A DNA stretch of 64,000 nt from an uncultured Alphaproteobacteria bacterium (GTDB lineage Bacteria; Pseudomonadota; Alphaproteobacteria; Caulobacterales; Caulobacteraceae), in NCBI GenBank assembly GCA_937920085.1, contig CALETE010000041.1, positions 32,408-96,407 on the forward strand, read 5' to 3'. A program made the position numbers and the translations under genes. Positions within the stretch are counted from its first letter, which is position 1. Every line of letters begins with the position of its first letter. The notes below the pieces were generated by a model. That model saw only the letters and a program-made list of their open reading frames with translations, was not told where the DNA came from and made no database searches. Shown here piece by piece: positions 34,880-43,874 of this stretch.

Positions 34880-35647
34880 CTACCGGTAAATGCTGTCCAC
34901 GATCTCGCTGATGACGGCGTCGTTGTGGACCTTGGGGATATATACATCGCTGCTCAGATTAGGGTGCCTAACACAGGCCCCATATTGGCTGCGTGTTTCC
35001 CGCTCTAGGGCCAGCATGGTCTTCTCTGGTAAGCTGATCTTTTGTTGGCCCAGGCGTTGCATAGCCACCAGGGACAAGCCGGCGATGGTGCTATTGTGAG
35101 TGCGCAACTGGCCAGCCACCCTGCGCAATTGCGCCCGTTCTTCCTGGGATGGTATCCCGGATGGCCGCAGGATGGTGTGCAATTCGGCCTGGAGCATATG
35201 CTCCTGGGCGGTCATTGTGCTTAAGCTTGGCATTAGCCGATAGGGTAGCGACCACTGGATTAGCTTTTCTGGGTCAACATGGTTGGCCAAATCCGAGCTT
35301 TGCACAGCTTTCCACGCCTCTGAATCAAATGTGTTCCAAGGCGCTCCTGTCTGCATTGCAAGGTCCCTCAAGCGGCTAGCGGGGAGGGTATCGGCGTGTT
35401 CCAGCAGTCCGGCTTCTGTTTGCTCAAGGCAAGGATAGATCAGGAGCCGGATATAGAGCTGGGGCGCATTGTCGTCGAGCATCTCGATCCGCATGGCCTC
35501 TTGCGCCAATTCGCCCTTTTCGTGCCAATGATAGGCTTCGACGGTCTGCTCCAAACCCAGAGCAATCAAGACACCAATGATGATGACAAAGATCTCGTTG
35601 AAAAAAGCTCTCCAGCCATGGAGTGGTTTTGGAACATGGACGTGCAT
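34880..35647 (-). CDS. Single-pass membrane protein of unknown function (paralogue B)
   Basis: A 255-residue paralogue of the 34022 product. The leader is HVPKPLHGWRAFFNEI, the membrane segment is VIIIGVLIALGLEQTVEA, and EAMRIEMLDDNAPQLY matches EAMRHELLWDDGPQVY of paralogue A. The C-terminal parts both contain a YG-x-AC motif (QYGACV / WYGSAC). The two genes face each other across 117 bp. Function unknown; oligomeric or paired action is only a guess. Confidence 0.8.
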   Translation of the reverse strand: MHVHVPKPLHGWRAFFNEIFVIIIGVLIALGLEQTVEAYHWHEKGELAQEAMRIEMLDDNAPQLYIRLLIYPCLEQTEAGLLEHADTLPASRLRDLAMQTGAPWNTFDSEAWKAVQSSDLANHVDPEKLIQWSLPYRLMPSLSTMTAQEHMLQAELHTILRPSGIPSQEERAQLRRVAGQLRTHNSTIAGLSLVAMQRLGQQKISLPEKTMLALERETRSQYGACVRHPNLSSDVYIPKVHNDAVISEIVDSIYR

Positions 35648-35837
35648 GATGACCCTGGCCTGCAGCTTTCCGTTGAGCTTGGTGGGGATAGCTACCGAAA
35701 TTTCTCATGACCGCAAGAGTAGGTCGCTTCTCGGTTCGATTTTCTATGCGATATGTTTTTTGCGGTCGCAGGTCATTGGTCTTGGCGAAGGGTGCCTATC
35801 GGGCATCTTCCTAAAGTTTAATCCTACCCCGCAACAC

Positions 35838-35875
35838 CCTCAGTGAAACGCCCCCGGGAAGGTGGAGGCCAGGCC
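35838..35875. repeat. Decayed copy of the TauE gene 3' end
   Basis: This segment reads CCTCAGTGAAACGCCCCCGG then GAAGGTGGAGGCCAGGCC. Its first 21 bases match 37800-37820 (18 identical) and the rest matches 37910-37935, as if a 3' end of the TauE gene had lost exactly 100 bp between the two CACCCCCAGG-type direct repeats. It lies just past the 3' end of the histidine kinase gene, so the kinase is bracketed by TauE sequence in the same orientation. Confidence 0.6.
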
Positions 35876-35884
35876 CTCGGCGGG

Positions 35885-37618
35885 CTAACTGCGCTCGGTG
35901 GCGCGGTATAAGGCTTCGTAGAGCCTCTGCGGTTCCAGGGGCTTGGGCAACCAGTCGGTCATGCCCGCTGCGAGGCACTCGGCGATCTCATGGGATTCTG
36001 TGCCTGCGCTGAAGCCAATGACCGGGATACCCGCGTTCAGGCCGCTGGACTGGCGCAGGCGTCGGGTGGTTTCGTTGCCGTCTATGCCTGGCATATTCAC
36101 ATCCATCAGCACGAGGTCGAAGGGATGCTGCTCCAAAAGTTCCAGGGCGAGCATGCCGTCTGAAGCCGTCGACAGGGAAACCTCCAAGGGTTGTAGGACC
36201 AGTGCCAATGTCCGGCGATTTATTTCATGGTCATCGACCGCGAGGATCCGCAGGCTGGGAAAGATTTCCGCTGCGAACCGCTCGTCATCGTCGCCCTCGC
36301 CACTGGGATTTCCCAGCCGAAGGTCCAGGGACAGGGTAAAGGCGGCACCCTGACCGAGTTGGCTGGCCACGGTCAAATCTCCACCCATCAGCTGCGCAAG
36401 ATCGCGGCTAACCTTCAAGCCCAGTCCCGTGCCGCCATAGGTTCGCGCCACTGCGGACGAGCCTTGAGCGAAGGGGGTGAACAGGCGCGCCATTGCCTCC
36501 GGGGGGATTCCCACACCCTGATCCCGCACGGTGATGAGAAGGGCATACCCATCCTGGTCCTGGGCGTCGGCCGTCACGTCGATAACGATGACCCCCGCCG
36601 CAGTGAACTTGATGGCGTTGGAAAGCAAATTGTTGAGAATCTGACGCATGCGATAGGGATCGCCGATCAGCCAGACCGCCTGATCCATCTTGGTCGCTTC
36701 CAGTGTTAGCCCCTTCTCGGCGGCCTGGGCGCGCCAGAAACGGACCGTGTCGGCAATCAAGTCTGCGAGGTCGAAGTCGCGGGATTCCAGCGACATGGCA
36801 CCTGCTTGCATCTTTGAATGATCAAGCAGGTCATTCAACATCCGGGTCATCATTCGGCCAGCGTCGAGGATGAGTTCTGCGGTATCTTGGCGTTGGGCTG
36901 GGGCAACGTCGTCGCGCATCGCCTCGGCGCCGGCGAGGATGGCGCTGACCGGGGTGCGCAGTTCATGACTGACAATGGCTGCCATGGCTGCACGGTCGGC
37001 CATGGCGCCTTCCGCCTGTTCGACCCTGCGCTCAGCCTCCTTTAGGGCCTCAAGCTCCGCCGCACGCGCTGCGTAGACCCGCCCATAGACAGTCATAATC
37101 GCGCCGACGAATAACAAAGACCCCAAGGAGCTCAGGACCGGATCTCCGGACGGGGATCCGGCGATCGCCATCAGTGGCATAATGACCAAGGCGAGAATGT
37201 AGGGTGTCGCGCCCACATAGAAGATGAACCGGGATTCAATGCCGGAGGCGACATTGGTGAGCAGTCCGCCGGCGATGATCAGCATCGCAAAGCCCTGCAG
37301 CCCCCTGCCGTCCATCGCCCAGATCGCCGCCGCACCGCCTGCGAATACCGCGGCGATCGCAGCTGTGGATGCCAGCCCGAGCAGGACGTGGGCGGGCCTT
37401 GCTTTCCGGCCTGTTTCCTGGAAGCGCCGCAAGGCCAGGATTTCGCAAACCTGGACCAGGGCAGCCAGGGCCAACCATGATCCGACCCAGTTGGAATGTC
37501 CGGCTTTATAAAGTCCCCAGGCCATTAAAAGGGCCAGCAACACCCTCACAGGTAATTGGCGTCGGCGTTCGTTGGCCGTCGCGCGAAGCGCCGCTGCCAC
37601 AGTGCTCAAAGCCGCCAT
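35885..37618 (-). CDS. Hybrid sensor histidine kinase/response regulator
   Basis: A 577-residue inner-membrane hybrid kinase. Residues 25-180 hold about six membrane segments acting as the sensor, followed by a coiled-coil linker. The HisKA domain has His218 (IVSHELRTPVSA). The HATPase domain has NLLSNAIKFT, DQGVGIPPE and GGTGLGLKVS. A C-terminal receiver has the phospho-acceptor at about Asp506 (VLMDVNMPGIDG). The start ATG at 37618 follows GGGGAG. No partner regulator or DNA-binding protein is adjacent. Confidence 0.94.
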   Translation of the reverse strand: MAALSTVAAALRATANERRRQLPVRVLLALLMAWGLYKAGHSNWVGSWLALAALVQVCEILALRRFQETGRKARPAHVLLGLASTAAIAAVFAGGAAAIWAMDGRGLQGFAMLIIAGGLLTNVASGIESRFIFYVGATPYILALVIMPLMAIAGSPSGDPVLSSLGSLLFVGAIMTVYGRVYAARAAELEALKEAERRVEQAEGAMADRAAMAAIVSHELRTPVSAILAGAEAMRDDVAPAQRQDTAELILDAGRMMTRMLNDLLDHSKMQAGAMSLESRDFDLADLIADTVRFWRAQAAEKGLTLEATKMDQAVWLIGDPYRMRQILNNLLSNAIKFTAAGVIVIDVTADAQDQDGYALLITVRDQGVGIPPEAMARLFTPFAQGSSAVARTYGGTGLGLKVSRDLAQLMGGDLTVASQLGQGAAFTLSLDLRLGNPSGEGDDDERFAAEIFPSLRILAVDDHEINRRTLALVLQPLEVSLSTASDGMLALELLEQHPFDLVLMDVNMPGIDGNETTRRLRQSSGLNAGIPVIGFSAGTESHEIAECLAAGMTDWLPKPLEPQRLYEALYRATERS

Positions 37619-37801
37619 GAGTCTCCCCGTTTTACCTGCCAAGTGTTTCAGGAGGAAACGTGTACGAACTATGGACGGGCAGCTAAGCGTGGGGGCCAGA
37701 GGCCCGGGCAAATTGTCGCACCCAGATGGGTCAAGGCAGGATGTCGGTCTGTGGCCATTGCCTTTGGCCTAGCAAAATCCCTCCGCATACGCACAACTGC
37801 C

Positions 37802-38560
37802 TCAGCGAAACACCCCCAGGCCGTCAAGCACCAGCTTTAGGCCTATGCCGACCATGGTCAGGTAGATCAGGGTATAAAAACGCTCCGCATCCACCTTGCG
37901 CACCAGGATCACCCCCAGGAAGGTGGAGGCCATGGCCACGGGGATCAGCTCGGCCGAGTGCAGAAGGTTGGCGGGGGTGAACTGGCCCAGGGCGATATAG
38001 GCCGGGACCTTGATCAGGTTCATATAGGCAAAGCACAGGGCGTTTGAGCCCACCAGCACGTCCCGGGGCAATTTGCGTGGTAGGACCCACATCTGAAAGG
38101 GCGGTGCGCCGGCGTGGGCGATCTGGCTGCCAAACCCTGAGGCGACGCCAAACAGCACCCCCAACCAGCGGGGCGCATTGACCGGCAGGGCCACTGCCTT
38201 GCCAGTGTCCTGCCACAGGCGGTGCAGGCCAAAGACAAAGGACAGGCCCCCGACCGTGGCCAGAACTGCGGTTTCAGAGACCCGCGCGGCGAATAGATAT
38301 CCCAGCAGGACGCCAAGGGTCATACCCGGGATCATGACCATCAGGACCACCTTGTCCCAGGTCTTGCGGAAGGACCAAACCCCCACCAGGTCCTGTACGA
38401 TGAGGATGGGCAAAAGCACGGCGGCGCTCTGCAGGGGCGGATTGGCAATCACCATCAAGGGCATGGCCAGGGCGCCGATCCCGGCAAAACCGCCCTTGGA
38501 CAACCCAGACAGAATGACCGCCACCACGGCCCATCCTATCGCCCACCCATCATGAAACAT
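37802..38560 (-). CDS. TauE/SafE family sulfite/anion exporter
   Basis: A 252-residue transporter with about eight hydrophobic segments in two related halves. Typical are SGLSKGGFAGIGALAMPLM at the N-terminus and the matching SGFGSQIAHAGAPPFQMW in the second half. The family exports or imports sulfite, sulfonates or other organic anions. Its 3' end is partly duplicated at 35838-35875, beyond the histidine kinase gene. Confidence 0.9.
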   Translation of the reverse strand: MFHDGWAIGWAVVAVILSGLSKGGFAGIGALAMPLMVIANPPLQSAAVLLPILIVQDLVGVWSFRKTWDKVVLMVMIPGMTLGVLLGYLFAARVSETAVLATVGGLSFVFGLHRLWQDTGKAVALPVNAPRWLGVLFGVASGFGSQIAHAGAPPFQMWVLPRKLPRDVLVGSNALCFAYMNLIKVPAYIALGQFTPANLLHSAELIPVAMASTFLGVILVRKVDAERFYTLIYLTMVGIGLKLVLDGLGVFR

Positions 38561-38664
38561 CAGTCGGTCCGCTCATCATCGTTACGGCTTTCTAAAGCTC
38601 CCCCATAACCCCCGCCAGCCTGCTCGGCCCGCGAACAGGGGGATTAGGAAAAGGGGATCGCTCA

Positions 38665-39414
38665 TTAGGCCGCGGGTCTGGGCGTAGCCTGCAGTAAACG
38701 ATCTATAGCCGGACGCAGGGCCCCATAGTCCACTTTGAACATGCGCTCATAGAGCAGGGCCCCGGAATGGGGTCTCTGCATCAGCTGCTTCAGGTCAAGG
38801 TCCTGATAGGTAAACCCTCGGCAAAGAAAACCCGCCACCATGGCAGGCCAGAGCCCGATCCATGTCCGCCACTGGGAGGGATAGAACCGCACGGCGCTCA
38901 GCACCCTTAGCCAGTCTTGGAGTCCTAGTTTGATGGTCCGTCTCGGCCCACCCTCTTCCAGGGGCCATGCCCCGCGAAACAGCCGCCAGGGGAGGTTCTT
39001 GCCATTATAGAGGCTGAATTGTTGCGTCTCGACGCTCAGCGCCCTGCCAAGACAGACCGTCAAGGTGGCGCAGACATCATGGTCGTGATGGCCCCCTTCC
39101 CAAGCGGTGGTCGTAAGGACCTCTATGGGACCCAGGGTCTGAAGGAGCGTGGTTAGGTCTTCATATATTTCGAGGGGGTGTTCATACAATGACCCATCCA
39201 TGACCTTGGTCTTGAGGGTGAAAACATCCTCTTTCGCCCAGCCGTGAGCGCAAAGCATGGCCTCTGTTTCGCGTTTTCTGACCTCGAAGACGTCGTCCTG
39301 ATAGGTGGCGACGTAGATGAATTTCTGCGCGCAACCCTGCTTTTGCCGCGCCATCATCAGGGGCAAGACGCCGAGTTCATCGTCGAAATGCGCCAGGATA
39401 TAGACGTGGGTCAT
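38665..39414 (-). CDS. PIG-L/LmbE-like deacetylase
   Basis: A 249-residue predicted zinc-dependent N-deacetylase. The family metal motif is AHFDDELGVLPLM near the N-terminus, with the second metal site in GGHHDHDVC. PIG-L enzymes deacetylate N-acetyl sugars or act on small thiols and natural products. Its start is one base after the GNAT gene stop, so the two are almost certainly co-translated. Confidence 0.85.
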   Translation of the reverse strand: MTHVYILAHFDDELGVLPLMMARQKQGCAQKFIYVATYQDDVFEVRKRETEAMLCAHGWAKEDVFTLKTKVMDGSLYEHPLEIYEDLTTLLQTLGPIEVLTTTAWEGGHHDHDVCATLTVCLGRALSVETQQFSLYNGKNLPWRLFRGAWPLEEGGPRRTIKLGLQDWLRVLSAVRFYPSQWRTWIGLWPAMVAGFLCRGFTYQDLDLKQLMQRPHSGALLYERMFKVDYGALRPAIDRLLQATPRPAA

Positions 39415-39415
39415 A

Positions 39416-40276
39416 TCAATAGGGATCGAAGTCGAGAAAGCTGATGGCCACCTGATGTGGGTCCAAGGCTAGGGGCAGGGTCGAATTCAGGGGTTTGTAG
39501 ATCAGGTTCAGTGGTGATGGCCGCAGTCGCTGGGGAATGGGGATAAAGCCCAGGCTTGGCAGGTGCATGCGAGGCTCTAGCCCCAGATAGAGGCGGGGCA
39601 AGGGCAAGGTGGGGCCCGCCACCTTGCCCGTTTCCAGCGCGCCGGGAAGTATGGCGGCACAGGCCAAACCCGGCAGGTGGGTTGGGGCCAAGACCTGGGT
39701 CGTCGTCTTTCGGGGACGGGCCTTATAGGTCGTTGCAGGGTTTGCGAGGCGCCAGGCGAGGCTCTCAGCCTCCCAGGCCCCCTGAAATTGCGGGGTGCCG
39801 CCGGACAGGTCTGAGGGCAGCCGACATAGAACCCCGGCCGCCAAGGGCGCGACCAGCTGAAAGCCTAAGCGTTTAACGAAACCTGGCGTGCTGTTGGCGT
39901 TGGCAACGCCAAAGACCAGATCATACCCGGCCAGACCTGCGGCCTCAAAGGTCGCCTCCGCCAGCTTGGTAAAGAGACCGCGCCCCTGATGGTCAGGGTG
40001 GGTGGCGGTGTTCAGGGACAGCAGGGCCTTGACCCTGCGCCCCTCCACCGAGATGGGCGCGGGGCATGTGGCGTAGTGGGCGGCGAGATCATCCCCGACA
40101 AAGGCGTCTGTGCCGACCACCTGACCCAGAGGATTTGCCCCATAACGCCAGGCCAGGGCCGCGCCTGTGAACCGGGGCCCGGCACCAAACACCTGGGACA
40201 ACAGGCGGGAATACCCTTCCAGGGCGCTGGGGGTCGCCTCGGTCGGCCGAAGATGAAACGGACTATCGCTCAGCAT
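39416..40276 (-). CDS. GNAT family N-acetyltransferase
   Basis: A 286-residue acetyltransferase. The acetyl-CoA-binding segment (LNTATHPDHQGRGLFTKLAEATFEAA) carries the Q/R-x-x-G-x-G/A motif as QGRGLF, followed by YDLVFGVANANSTPGFVKRLGFQ, a strong GNAT pattern. The C-terminal 110 residues are less conserved. Coupled to the PIG-L gene; an acetyl/deacetyl pair acting on the same saccharide is possible but unproven. Confidence 0.87.
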   Translation of the reverse strand: MLSDSPFHLRPTEATPSALEGYSRLLSQVFGAGPRFTGAALAWRYGANPLGQVVGTDAFVGDDLAAHYATCPAPISVEGRRVKALLSLNTATHPDHQGRGLFTKLAEATFEAAGLAGYDLVFGVANANSTPGFVKRLGFQLVAPLAAGVLCRLPSDLSGGTPQFQGAWEAESLAWRLANPATTYKARPRKTTTQVLAPTHLPGLACAAILPGALETGKVAGPTLPLPRLYLGLEPRMHLPSLGFIPIPQRLRPSPLNLIYKPLNSTLPLALDPHQVAISFLDFDPY

Positions 40277-40463
40277 TTAGCGATCACACCACACTTCAGG
40301 GCCGATCGCCATGGTGCCTGACCGCGAATATACTTCGCGACGGTCGCCACCTCATGGTCAGCTTCTAGACGCCTAACCGGCCGCTTACCCTCCTGCGCAC
40401 CCCGTGCTAGCAAGGGGCAAATCGCGGGACGACACCGCGCGAGTTTCAGGGGAGAAGACGACC

Positions 40464-41789
40464 ATGGCCCAGGCCAAACCGATCAGCATGGTGCGGGTGG
40501 CCCTGACCTCCCTCGCGGCCTCAAGTATCGAGTGGTACGACTTCTTCATTTACGGGACCGCAGCGGCCCTGGTCTTTCCCAAGCTGTTCTTCGCCGCGGG
40601 CCTGCCGCCGGCGGTGGCTCAGCTGGCCTCTTTTTCGACCTTCGCGGTGGGCTTTATCGCCCGGCCGGTGGGCGGGATGGTGTTTGGCCATTTCGGCGAC
40701 AGAATGGGTCGGAAGAAAGCCCTGGTGGCTGCCATGCTGCTCATGGGCCTGGCTTCGACCGCTGTGGGCCTCCTGCCGGGCTATGCCCAGATCGGCGCAG
40801 CCGCGCCGGTGATCCTGATCGTCCTGCGATTCCTCCAGGGTCTGGCCGTGGGCGGACAGTGGGGCGGGGCAGCCCTGTTGGCCATTGAGAATGCACCCGC
40901 CCATCGTAAGGGCTTCTATGGCAGCTTTGCGCAGATGGGCGTGCCCGCCGGTCTGATCATCGCCAACTTCATCTTCTTGGTCATGGGGGCTACCGTGGCG
41001 CCCGAGGCCTTTGTCGCCTGGGCCTGGCGTATCCCCTTCCTGATGTCGGTCCTGCTTGTGGGCCTGGCCCTCTATGTGCAGCTCAAGCTGGAAGACACCC
41101 CAGAGTTCAAGGCCCTGCAAGAGGCGGCCGAACAGAAGGAAAAGGCTGAGGGAAGGGTTGCCGGAGGCTCGCCCATCCTCCAGGTGCTGCTAAAGCACCC
41201 CAAAGAGATCCTGCTGGCGGCGGGGTCGGTGGTCGCCAATAATGGCACCTTCTACATTATGATCACCTACGCGGTGGCCTATGCCACCAAGACCCTGCAC
41301 GTGGAGCGGCCGATTATCTTGCTGGCGGTGATGTTGGGCGCCTTGATTGCAACCCCCATCCTGCCCATCACGGCCTCCCTATCGGATCGGTTCGGACGGC
41401 GGGGGGTGTTTATGGCCGGGGCGGTCCTGGCCCTGCTGTGGTCCTGGCCCTTCTTCATGCTGCTGGACACAGGGGCCTTCCCCCTGATGGTCTTGGCCCT
41501 GGTGGGCGGCCTGACCTTTAACAATATGATGTATGGCCTACAGGCGGCCATGATGACCGAGATGTTCTCCACCGAATTCCGCTATTCCGGTGCCTCCCTG
41601 GGCTATCAGATCGGCTCGATCTTCGGCGGCGGATTTGCGCCGATTATCGCCACAGCCCTGTTCGAAGAGCACCACACCTCCATGGCCATCTCGGCCTATA
41701 TGGCGGTGCTGTGCGCGGTCTCTCTCTTGTCAGTCTTCATCCTGACCGAGACCCACCGGAAGGAAGATCGCACGGCACCGGGGGCCTAG
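40464..41789 (+). CDS. MHS-family MFS transporter
   Basis: A 441-residue proton symporter of the metabolite:H+ symporter group (ProP/KgtP/ShiA-like). Features are the N-terminal ASSIEWYDFFIYGTAAAL, the MFS loop GHFGDRMGRKKAL and the second-half SDRFGRRGVFM. Twelve hydrophobic segments can be counted. The start is the ATG at 40464 (MAQAKPISMVR), after GGGGAGAAGACG. Likely substrates are organic acids or osmolytes; not determined. Confidence 0.93.
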   Translation: MAQAKPISMVRVALTSLAASSIEWYDFFIYGTAAALVFPKLFFAAGLPPAVAQLASFSTFAVGFIARPVGGMVFGHFGDRMGRKKALVAAMLLMGLASTAVGLLPGYAQIGAAAPVILIVLRFLQGLAVGGQWGGAALLAIENAPAHRKGFYGSFAQMGVPAGLIIANFIFLVMGATVAPEAFVAWAWRIPFLMSVLLVGLALYVQLKLEDTPEFKALQEAAEQKEKAEGRVAGGSPILQVLLKHPKEILLAAGSVVANNGTFYIMITYAVAYATKTLHVERPIILLAVMLGALIATPILPITASLSDRFGRRGVFMAGAVLALLWSWPFFMLLDTGAFPLMVLALVGGLTFNNMMYGLQAAMMTEMFSTEFRYSGASLGYQIGSIFGGGFAPIIATALFEEHHTSMAISAYMAVLCAVSLLSVFILTETHRKEDRTAPGA

Positions 41790-41801
41790 GCCCCCTGACC
41801 T

Positions 41802-43862
41802 TCAAGGTCTAACCACCACCACGGCGAGGGTCTCTGGCTTTAGGTCGAGGATCAACGGCCCAGGGGGCAGGGTCTGCTTGGTGGGGGGTAGGCTGCGTAG
41901 GGGGGCGCTGGTCGGTCCCGCGTCCTTCCAGGCGTATTGATCAGGGCCATAGGTCTGAATCTCGGCGGGGCCTGTCAGGGCGATCTGCCGCCCTCCCCTT
42001 CGCCCGGTCAAGGCCAGGCGGAAGCTGTGCTGGGCGCTGCGATTTATGGCCAGGACCGCCAAGCGTCCGTCCGGGCGACGCACGGTATAGGCCCTGACCT
42101 CATCACCTGGCATGTGGGCAACCTCTGTCGGCAGGCTCTTGTGAAGGCCGTGGCCAGGCAGGGTCCATGCACCCACCAGAAGTTTGGCGGCGTAATAGGT
42201 CGGCGTTGGGGTCGTGGCCTGACCCTGGGGGTCGGCCATATAGGGTGTCATATTGCCAAAACCCGCGCAGGCATTGGTCTGGTTGATCGGCGTATTGGGC
42301 GGATAGCCGAACATGTAGGCGGCCTTGCCCCCCAGGTGCAGCCACTCTCCTGCGATCTGGGCCATGAGAAGGGCGCTGGGCATTTCTGACATCGCCCGTC
42401 CGGAGTGGGCGGAAAGACCATATTCAGTGATGATCAGGGGCGTCTTGGCCGGCACCCCGTCGGCGCGCAAGGTCCGCACGGCCTCCTTCAGCCAGGGGGT
42501 CTGGGCGATGAGCGCGGCATTGATGTCGCCGCACATGGTCTCGACGGGGTAATATTCGAAGCTGACAAACCCGAGGTCCCTTAGGCGCTTTTGCTCGCGC
42601 AGATAGGCCATGAACCCGGCGTTCCAAGACGGCGGGGCTTCAGGTTGCAGGACGGTGGTGGTGGAATAGGACTGTAGGCTCGGCCCTCCGAACTGGGCAT
42701 TGGGCAGAATACCCCGCAAACGGCGAGCGGCTGCCACATAGAGGGCTCCATAGTCTTCAGGGGACGCGTATTGACCGTCGGGCTCTTCCCCCAGTTCGAT
42801 TTGGCGGACCCGGTAGTGGCGGCGTCTCAGATAGCGTAGCTCTGTTGCGGCATTGTCGGGGGTGTCGAACAACAGGCCGACCGGCATCATGATGGGCTGG
42901 CCAAATCCCAAACCACTGCGGAATACCCGGTCGATCCCGGCTTGTTCGAGCTGATCATCCCGGTCAACGGCCCGGTGCCAGGGATCGGTGGAGGAAACGT
43001 GGGTGAAGCTCTGGGTCCGGGGGTTTTCGGCATGGACCAGAATATCCTCCAGGCCATCAGCCTTTCGGCGACCCAGATAGACCTCGCCTATGGCGTAACC
43101 CTTGCGATCACGCCAGTCATGGCTAGCCGACGGGGCCGTGCCCGAGGCGGCTTTCAGGAGCACCCGGACAAGCTGGGTTGAAATCGGCTGGTCCGCCAGG
43201 GTCAGGCGTACCTGTCCACCCCTACCGTTTCGGACCGCGCCATGGGGAAAGGTTACCCAGCGCCCGTCTGGATCATCCAGACTGGTTCCGATCCAATACT
43301 GTACCGTATATTGCGTCGCATAGGGCTCAGCCCAATCTATGCCGATCGCGTCGATTGACTCCGCCTTGGGCAAGCGCACCTGCAGCCATTGGGCATGAGC
43401 GTGGCCGTCTCGCACCACGGATGGGTCAAGATAGGGGTTTGATTTCCAGAAGGTCTTCGGATCGCCGTCGGTCAGCTTGGACCAGGCGGTCTCATTGGCA
43501 TTGTCCATAGAGTCGCCACGCCGGGGCAGGTTATAGCCCCAGGACATGGTGATCGGCGCCCCGAGACGAGGACTGGAGGTCCAATATCCCTGGCTGTGAG
43601 CAGCATCGCTCCAATGCCCGACCGGGTTCCAGTGCCAGGCCTCAATGCCCAGTTCCGTGCGCAGCCGATAGGTCAAGGGGCGCAGGCCGACACGCTTCAT
43701 GGCGGCAATATTATGCGGCGTGAAGACGGGGTCGATTTCACCCTTCACGCCCCCGTCGAGGGCCGCCCCTAGGGCTTCATCGGGTCGAAAGACATGACCT
43801 GGCGCCGTCAGGTCTATGGTCACCTGATGCACGAGCGTTGGCGGGAGCGGGCCCAATCCCAA
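41802..43862 (-). CDS. Glycoside hydrolase-like protein with discoidin-type domain
   Basis: A 686-residue protein. The first ~250 residues include a galactose-binding/discoidin-like jelly roll (KLTDGDPKTFWKSNPYLDP). Then a TIM-barrel with probable acid/base glutamate (QIELGEEPDGQYASPEDYG) and nucleophile (PLIITEYGLSAHSG) suggests clan GH-A. A C-terminal beta domain follows. No signal peptide is visible, and the only start is a TTG just 10 bp after the stop codon of the upstream esterase in the same frame, so the N-terminus may be truncated. Secretion would be expected for such an enzyme. Confidence 0.72.
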   Translation of the reverse strand: MGLGPLPPTLVHQVTIDLTAPGHVFRPDEALGAALDGGVKGEIDPVFTPHNIAAMKRVGLRPLTYRLRTELGIEAWHWNPVGHWSDAAHSQGYWTSSPRLGAPITMSWGYNLPRRGDSMDNANETAWSKLTDGDPKTFWKSNPYLDPSVVRDGHAHAQWLQVRLPKAESIDAIGIDWAEPYATQYTVQYWIGTSLDDPDGRWVTFPHGAVRNGRGGQVRLTLADQPISTQLVRVLLKAASGTAPSASHDWRDRKGYAIGEVYLGRRKADGLEDILVHAENPRTQSFTHVSSTDPWHRAVDRDDQLEQAGIDRVFRSGLGFGQPIMMPVGLLFDTPDNAATELRYLRRRHYRVRQIELGEEPDGQYASPEDYGALYVAAARRLRGILPNAQFGGPSLQSYSTTTVLQPEAPPSWNAGFMAYLREQKRLRDLGFVSFEYYPVETMCGDINAALIAQTPWLKEAVRTLRADGVPAKTPLIITEYGLSAHSGRAMSEMPSALLMAQIAGEWLHLGGKAAYMFGYPPNTPINQTNACAGFGNMTPYMADPQGQATTPTPTYYAAKLLVGAWTLPGHGLHKSLPTEVAHMPGDEVRAYTVRRPDGRLAVLAINRSAQHSFRLALTGRRGGRQIALTGPAEIQTYGPDQYAWKDAGPTSAPLRSLPPTKQTLPPGPLILDLKPETLAVVVVRP

Positions 43863-43874
43863 GCCCCTTGCGGC

